Positions 60,895 to 64,000 of a DNA stretch of 64,000 nt are shown here, piece by piece. The stretch is from NCBI GenBank assembly GCA_964436635.1, contig CAYTDM010000004.1:1-64000 (forward strand), in the 5' to 3' direction. A program made the position numbers and the translations under genes. Positions within the stretch are counted from its first letter, which is position 1; each line of letters begins with the position of its first letter. The notes below the pieces were generated by a model, which saw only the letters and a program-made list of their open reading frames with translations, was not told the origin of the DNA and did not search any database. This DNA comes from DASRQK01 sp964436635. Lineage in GTDB: Bacteria > Bacteroidota > Bacteroidia > Sphingobacteriales > Sphingobacteriaceae.

Positions 60895-63771
60895 TTATCG
60901 GGAAATGTAAAATTGATAATAATCATCGACCTTACCAAAATCAGATAGCGTGCCAAAAACCTGATCATTGATTAAAAATGTCTGGTAGAATTCAGCAGGA
61001 ATTTTCATGATATCTTTTAACAAAGGTACTATTCTTGATTCATATAATTGTGCTTGAATGTATGAATCAAAAGGTCCGATATAAACTAATTGAGATTCAT
61101 CGCCAACTTTCTTTAGCTGGTGTGAAATTTCGAGGTCGCCGAATTGGGAACGGTTAAACTGTCCGATACCAAACCTTGATGGAGCTAAATTCACAGTAGG
61201 ATGCAAGATGTGCATCACAAAATAAAACGTCCCATTTGCTGGAAACAGATTATTTTCAGGTAAAACGACGGACAGTTCGTCCTTTTTGAACCCAGGATCT
61301 CCTGCTAATTGAATGCTTGATGGTGGTTCAGACATGGCGCTCCCGGCCGGGGTAGTTGATCCAGTAACTGCGGTTTGTGCTCCGAATTGAGGAATCGTTC
61401 TCCTTGGCGCGGGTTCCTCATTTCTTTTCCTGCCTTGTGGCCACTTGATCAGTCCAGCTTCAGATAATAACCGGGCATTTTCACTTCCATCCATTTCCAT
61501 TAAGGCGATGTCGCGCTGCGCAAATAAATCCTGATTATTCGCTATAAATGCCAAATGCTGCTCAGCGAGTGGTTTTATGAGGCTGTCATTTGCAAAAGTC
61601 TGCGTCAATTTTTCTAAGGCACTAACAAAAGAAGTTGCGGGAGCCGTTCGTCCCACGGCTAAGGCTCTTAAGTACGCAAACTGAGCGTTTGGAGCAGGCT
61701 CACCAATTTGCGAAAGCACCTCCTCATACTCCCCATCCTCGTAAGCAAGGTACATGCGTTCGTACCATTGATTTAACTTTAACTGCTCGGCTTCAAGCTC
61801 TTTCAAATAGGAAGGTTGATCGATTAATTTCGCATAAATACTCTCCGGATAATTGTTTACTAAGGTCGATTTGGATTGGGCAGCCTTTGGATCTCCAGCC
61901 ATCGTGTATAATTGGGCCAAATTAAACCACCAGTTTGCGGCATAGACCTCATTGGGGTACCGATTTAGTAATTCCTCATAAGTTGATATGCTGTTTTGCA
62001 CGTCATTTAGGTTGAAACGATATATTTCTCCATTCTCAATGAACGAGGTTTTCACCTTTTCATGTGCAGCTGTTAATTCTTCGGAATCAGCAAATAGATT
62101 CTTGCGCCAACGTTCTATTTCTTTTTGTATGTATGTAGCACTGTCCAAGGTTAATGCATCCGCTTTTCCAGATAAGGCTCGGTCTTCGCTTCTAATCCCC
62201 CTGTCTTCGCCCACGAGCATATTTTCAGCCTGGTTCCCTAATCCAGAAAGTTGCATTTCACTTGAATACCTCCAATTATCTTGATTTGGGCGATTCCCCC
62301 AACGTCTTTTAAACGCAGACATACCCATGCCGATCGCGTCCGGATTGTTAAAATAAAATCGGTGATCTGTGACAGCAGTGGCCGTATTTTGGGAAGAAAT
62401 CAAGTCAAAAGAAGAATCAAAAGCAGTCGATGCAGTTTCAAATTCATTTGATTTCGATCTTTTCTTATTGCCTAATTTCTTTTGTTCATTTAAATGATCG
62501 ACGTCTTTCACATAGCGCGCTACCGCTATTTCTTCCAGGGCTTTTGCTTGCTCGTCACCGCTTAAATTGGATAAGTAAATTAGACTGTCTTGTTGCGCTA
62601 TAAACTGAAGATTAGTTAGGAGTTTATCCATGTTTACCAGGTGCCTGCGTACTTGATTTACATCTTTGTAATCCATGGGAAGCACGGTTGCAGCACTATC
62701 ATAATACCGTTGCGCCAAGCGGAACTCCTTATTTAATTTTGCAATTTCAGCTAATTTCAAATAGCTTAAAGTGGCCTGGTGCCGATTCCCCGTGTTTGCT
62801 CGCACGGAGGTGTTCAACGCCTCGCGAGCTGGCTCCATCTCATTATTATCTGCGTGTGTGACAGCTAAATAATAATGAATTTGGTCTAAAGTGCCTTTAT
62901 TTTTGTCATCCCGCAGCATTTTTTTCAAACTCCGTACAGTGTTTTGCGGCCCATCGTTTTGTACCTTTGCGGATAAAAATGTCGCTGATAGGGCAGCTTG
63001 AAAAGCTAATTCATAACTTGCATTGCTCTTTGAGACTTTTTTATAATGCGCGACAGACTGATCGAACGCCCCTTGTTTTTCTAATAATTGCGCTAACGCA
63101 AAGCGCCAGCGTTGTTTTTCTAAGCGGTTGCCACTGGATTTGACTGCGGCTTCTAAATAGTTGATAGCTTCAATTTCTTCGTTTTTGCGGAGCAAATAAT
63201 CTGATCGATTCGCATAAATCCATCCCCGTACACCTTTATAATCGTCTAAATGGCTTAAAATAGAATCCCAAACGACATCGCCTTCTTCGAAGGATTTAGA
63301 TGCGAGCAAGGATTTTGCTTGCCATACCCGGGCCAATTGGCTTAATTTTTTCTTTTCTGAATAATGCAGCGTGACATAATCGAAATAGGCCGCCGCTTGG
63401 TGATAATGGCCTTTAAAATAACTGGCCTGACCCAAAATAAAATAGGCTTGATCGGAGTATTTGCTTTTGTTTTTCTCGTCAATGACGCGTTTCGCTTTTC
63501 CGATTACCGAATCAAGGTCCGCCGTATGCTGCGCTATAAATGCTTCGTTTGGAGTCAGGACGATGGGTAATACCTCATAAAAATGTGGTTTGTAGGCAGT
63601 TAATAAATCTGTTTCTACCTTTGCCATCATGATTTTGGCATGGTGAATGATGTTATACTTCGCAGTAATGTTGTCAAATAGATCGTATTCCGACCGGTTC
63701 TTTTTCTTTTGACTGGCGCAAGATATGGACGTGATAACTGCTATTACAAGAAACAGAAATTTAATTTTCAA
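60895..63771 (-). CDS. sprE: T9SS-associated TPR lipoprotein SprE/PorW
   Basis: Large TPR lipoprotein needed for T9SS in studied species, thought to connect the outer-membrane translocon and the motor ring. The 958-aa protein has a lipobox (LFLVIAVITSISC), then DLFDNITAKYNIIHHAKIMMAKVETDLL..YEVLPIVL, typical of this family, then many TPR helices (YFILGQASYFKGHYHQAAAYFDYVTLHYS; YLKLAEIAKLNKEFRLAQRYYDSAATVLP; ANWWFNLAQLYTMAGDPKAAQSKS) and a C-terminal SPOR-like end (YIGPFDSYIQAQLYESRIV). The start is TTG at 63771: the frame closes upstream without ATG. The promoter box is 27 nt away. Confidence 0.85.
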   Translation of the reverse strand: MKIKFLFLVIAVITSISCASQKKKNRSEYDLFDNITAKYNIIHHAKIMMAKVETDLLTAYKPHFYEVLPIVLTPNEAFIAQHTADLDSVIGKAKRVIDEKNKSKYSDQAYFILGQASYFKGHYHQAAAYFDYVTLHYSEKKKLSQLARVWQAKSLLASKSFEEGDVVWDSILSHLDDYKGVRGWIYANRSDYLLRKNEEIEAINYLEAAVKSSGNRLEKQRWRFALAQLLEKQGAFDQSVAHYKKVSKSNASYELAFQAALSATFLSAKVQNDGPQNTVRSLKKMLRDDKNKGTLDQIHYYLAVTHADNNEMEPAREALNTSVRANTGNRHQATLSYLKLAEIAKLNKEFRLAQRYYDSAATVLPMDYKDVNQVRRHLVNMDKLLTNLQFIAQQDSLIYLSNLSGDEQAKALEEIAVARYVKDVDHLNEQKKLGNKKRSKSNEFETASTAFDSSFDLISSQNTATAVTDHRFYFNNPDAIGMGMSAFKRRWGNRPNQDNWRYSSEMQLSGLGNQAENMLVGEDRGIRSEDRALSGKADALTLDSATYIQKEIERWRKNLFADSEELTAAHEKVKTSFIENGEIYRFNLNDVQNSISTYEELLNRYPNEVYAANWWFNLAQLYTMAGDPKAAQSKSTLVNNYPESIYAKLIDQPSYLKELEAEQLKLNQWYERMYLAYEDGEYEEVLSQIGEPAPNAQFAYLRALAVGRTAPATSFVSALEKLTQTFANDSLIKPLAEQHLAFIANNQDLFAQRDIALMEMDGSENARLLSEAGLIKWPQGRKRNEEPAPRRTIPQFGAQTAVTGSTTPAGSAMSEPPSSIQLAGDPGFKKDELSVVLPENNLFPANGTFYFVMHILHPTVNLAPSRFGIGQFNRSQFGDLEISHQLKKVGDESQLVYIGPFDSYIQAQLYESRIVPLLKDIMKIPAEFYQTFLINDQVFGTLSDFGKVDDYYQFYISR

Positions 63772-63798
63772 TTTTGATTCGTATTTTGTGCTAATCTA

Positions 63799-63806
63799 CA
63801 AATTTA
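63799..63806 (-). promoter_or_regulatory. sprE/porW promoter box
   Basis: Minus strand TAAATTTG, a TAnnTTTG match, with 27 nt to the TTG start at 63771. It supports transcription of sprE and the PBP1A gene from here. Confidence 0.5.
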
Positions 63807-63829
63807 ATAATTTACTAACGATTTCGATT

Positions 63830-64000
63830 GTGAAGCAAGCAGATAAAAATTCACCCTCCTCCTTTAGCAAACCAAATGGCCTAAGTAAATATGCGTATTA
63901 TTCTGGAATTGGTTTCCAAATGATTGCCATCATCGGAATTTTCACCTTTATAGGGTATAAAATAGATGCAGCCCAAGAATCGGACACGCCGATTTGGACT
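63830..64000 (+). CDS. AtpZ/AtpI-like protein, partial (cut by the window end)
   Basis: A plus-strand reading frame open to the window end, 57 codons from a GTG start at 63830. It encodes a polar N terminus followed by LSKYAYYSGIGFQMIAIIGIFTFIGYKID, the first helix and following charged turn of the AtpZ/AtpI family (F0F1 ATP synthase assembly). A second helix and the rest lie beyond the window. Divergent from sprE. The atp operon may continue to the right. Confidence 0.75.
   Translation, partial: MKQADKNSPSSFSKPNGLSKYAYYSGIGFQMIAIIGIFTFIGYKIDAAQESDTPIWT

Overview
The window is a chromosomal segment of a gliding or T9SS-bearing member of the Bacteroidota, most likely Cytophagales-like. The evidence is the gldK-gldL-gldM-gldN cluster, a SprE/PorW-type lipoprotein, the DUF4271-hemD pair, a two-gene AddAB-like nuclease set, and promoters of the Bacteroidota type (TTTG, about 19 nt, TAnnTTTG) with almost no Shine-Dalgarno sequences. 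The DNA is moderately AT-rich. I see no transposase, integrase, phage gene, CRISPR array, rRNA or tRNA. Nearly every base is coding or short intergenic; no gene-free stretch exceeds 300 nt. The sequence is a draft scaffold: two runs of ten Ns interrupt gldM and parE, and neither run can be literal.

Layout. 1-7.8 kb, minus strand: DeoR-type regulator, flippase, pyruvyl-transferase-like protein and glycosyltransferase (surface polysaccharide), then murQ and a GH20 hexosaminidase lipoprotein (amino-sugar salvage). 7.8-15.3 kb, minus strand: xseB/xseA with a YdjC deacetylase-like protein, a TetR regulator, a degenerate Rieske-like lipoprotein, pheS, a TPR protein, apaG and an Mrp/ApbC ATPase. 15.3-23 kb, plus strand: hpt, a DUF4271 membrane protein, a damaged hemD, gldKLMN and a JmjC/cupin-8 protein, ending at a strong bidirectional terminator. 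23.1-26.4 kb, minus strand: a tricorn-like protease. 26.5-39.5 kb, plus strand: a small membrane protein, addA, addB, a TPP-riboswitch-controlled TonB receptor, a beta-propeller protein and alanine dehydrogenase. 39.5-49.6 kb: amidohydrolase, rlmN, a ComF-type protein, a VanZ-like protein, gcvH, anmK, a DUF2461 protein, truA, a thioredoxin-fold lipoprotein lacking its cysteines, and an ABC exporter. 49.7-53.2 kb, minus strand: a five-gene run of histidine kinase, DUF6695-like protein, panD, MenI-like thioesterase and SRPBCC protein. 53.3-64 kb: gltX and parE (plus), uvrC, PBP1A and sprE/porW (minus), and the start of an atpZ/atpI-like gene (plus).

Functional themes. Cell-envelope work dominates: T9SS core (GldKLMN) plus SprE, PBP1A, the recycling enzymes MurQ and AnmK, a GH20 enzyme, and surface-polysaccharide genes. 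DNA repair (XseAB, AddAB, UvrC) and translation (PheS, GltX, RlmN, TruA) make up much of the rest.

I did not find a clearly new multi-gene system. The two most unusual patterns are structural. First, four housekeeping genes (pheS, mrp, gltX, rlmN) each have a TAnnTTTG promoter box exactly 4 nt before the start codon, which predicts leaderless mRNAs. Second, several genes end in short duplications whose copies include the stop codon and sometimes bridge two convergent genes; related in-frame repeats occur in AddB and the ComF-type protein.
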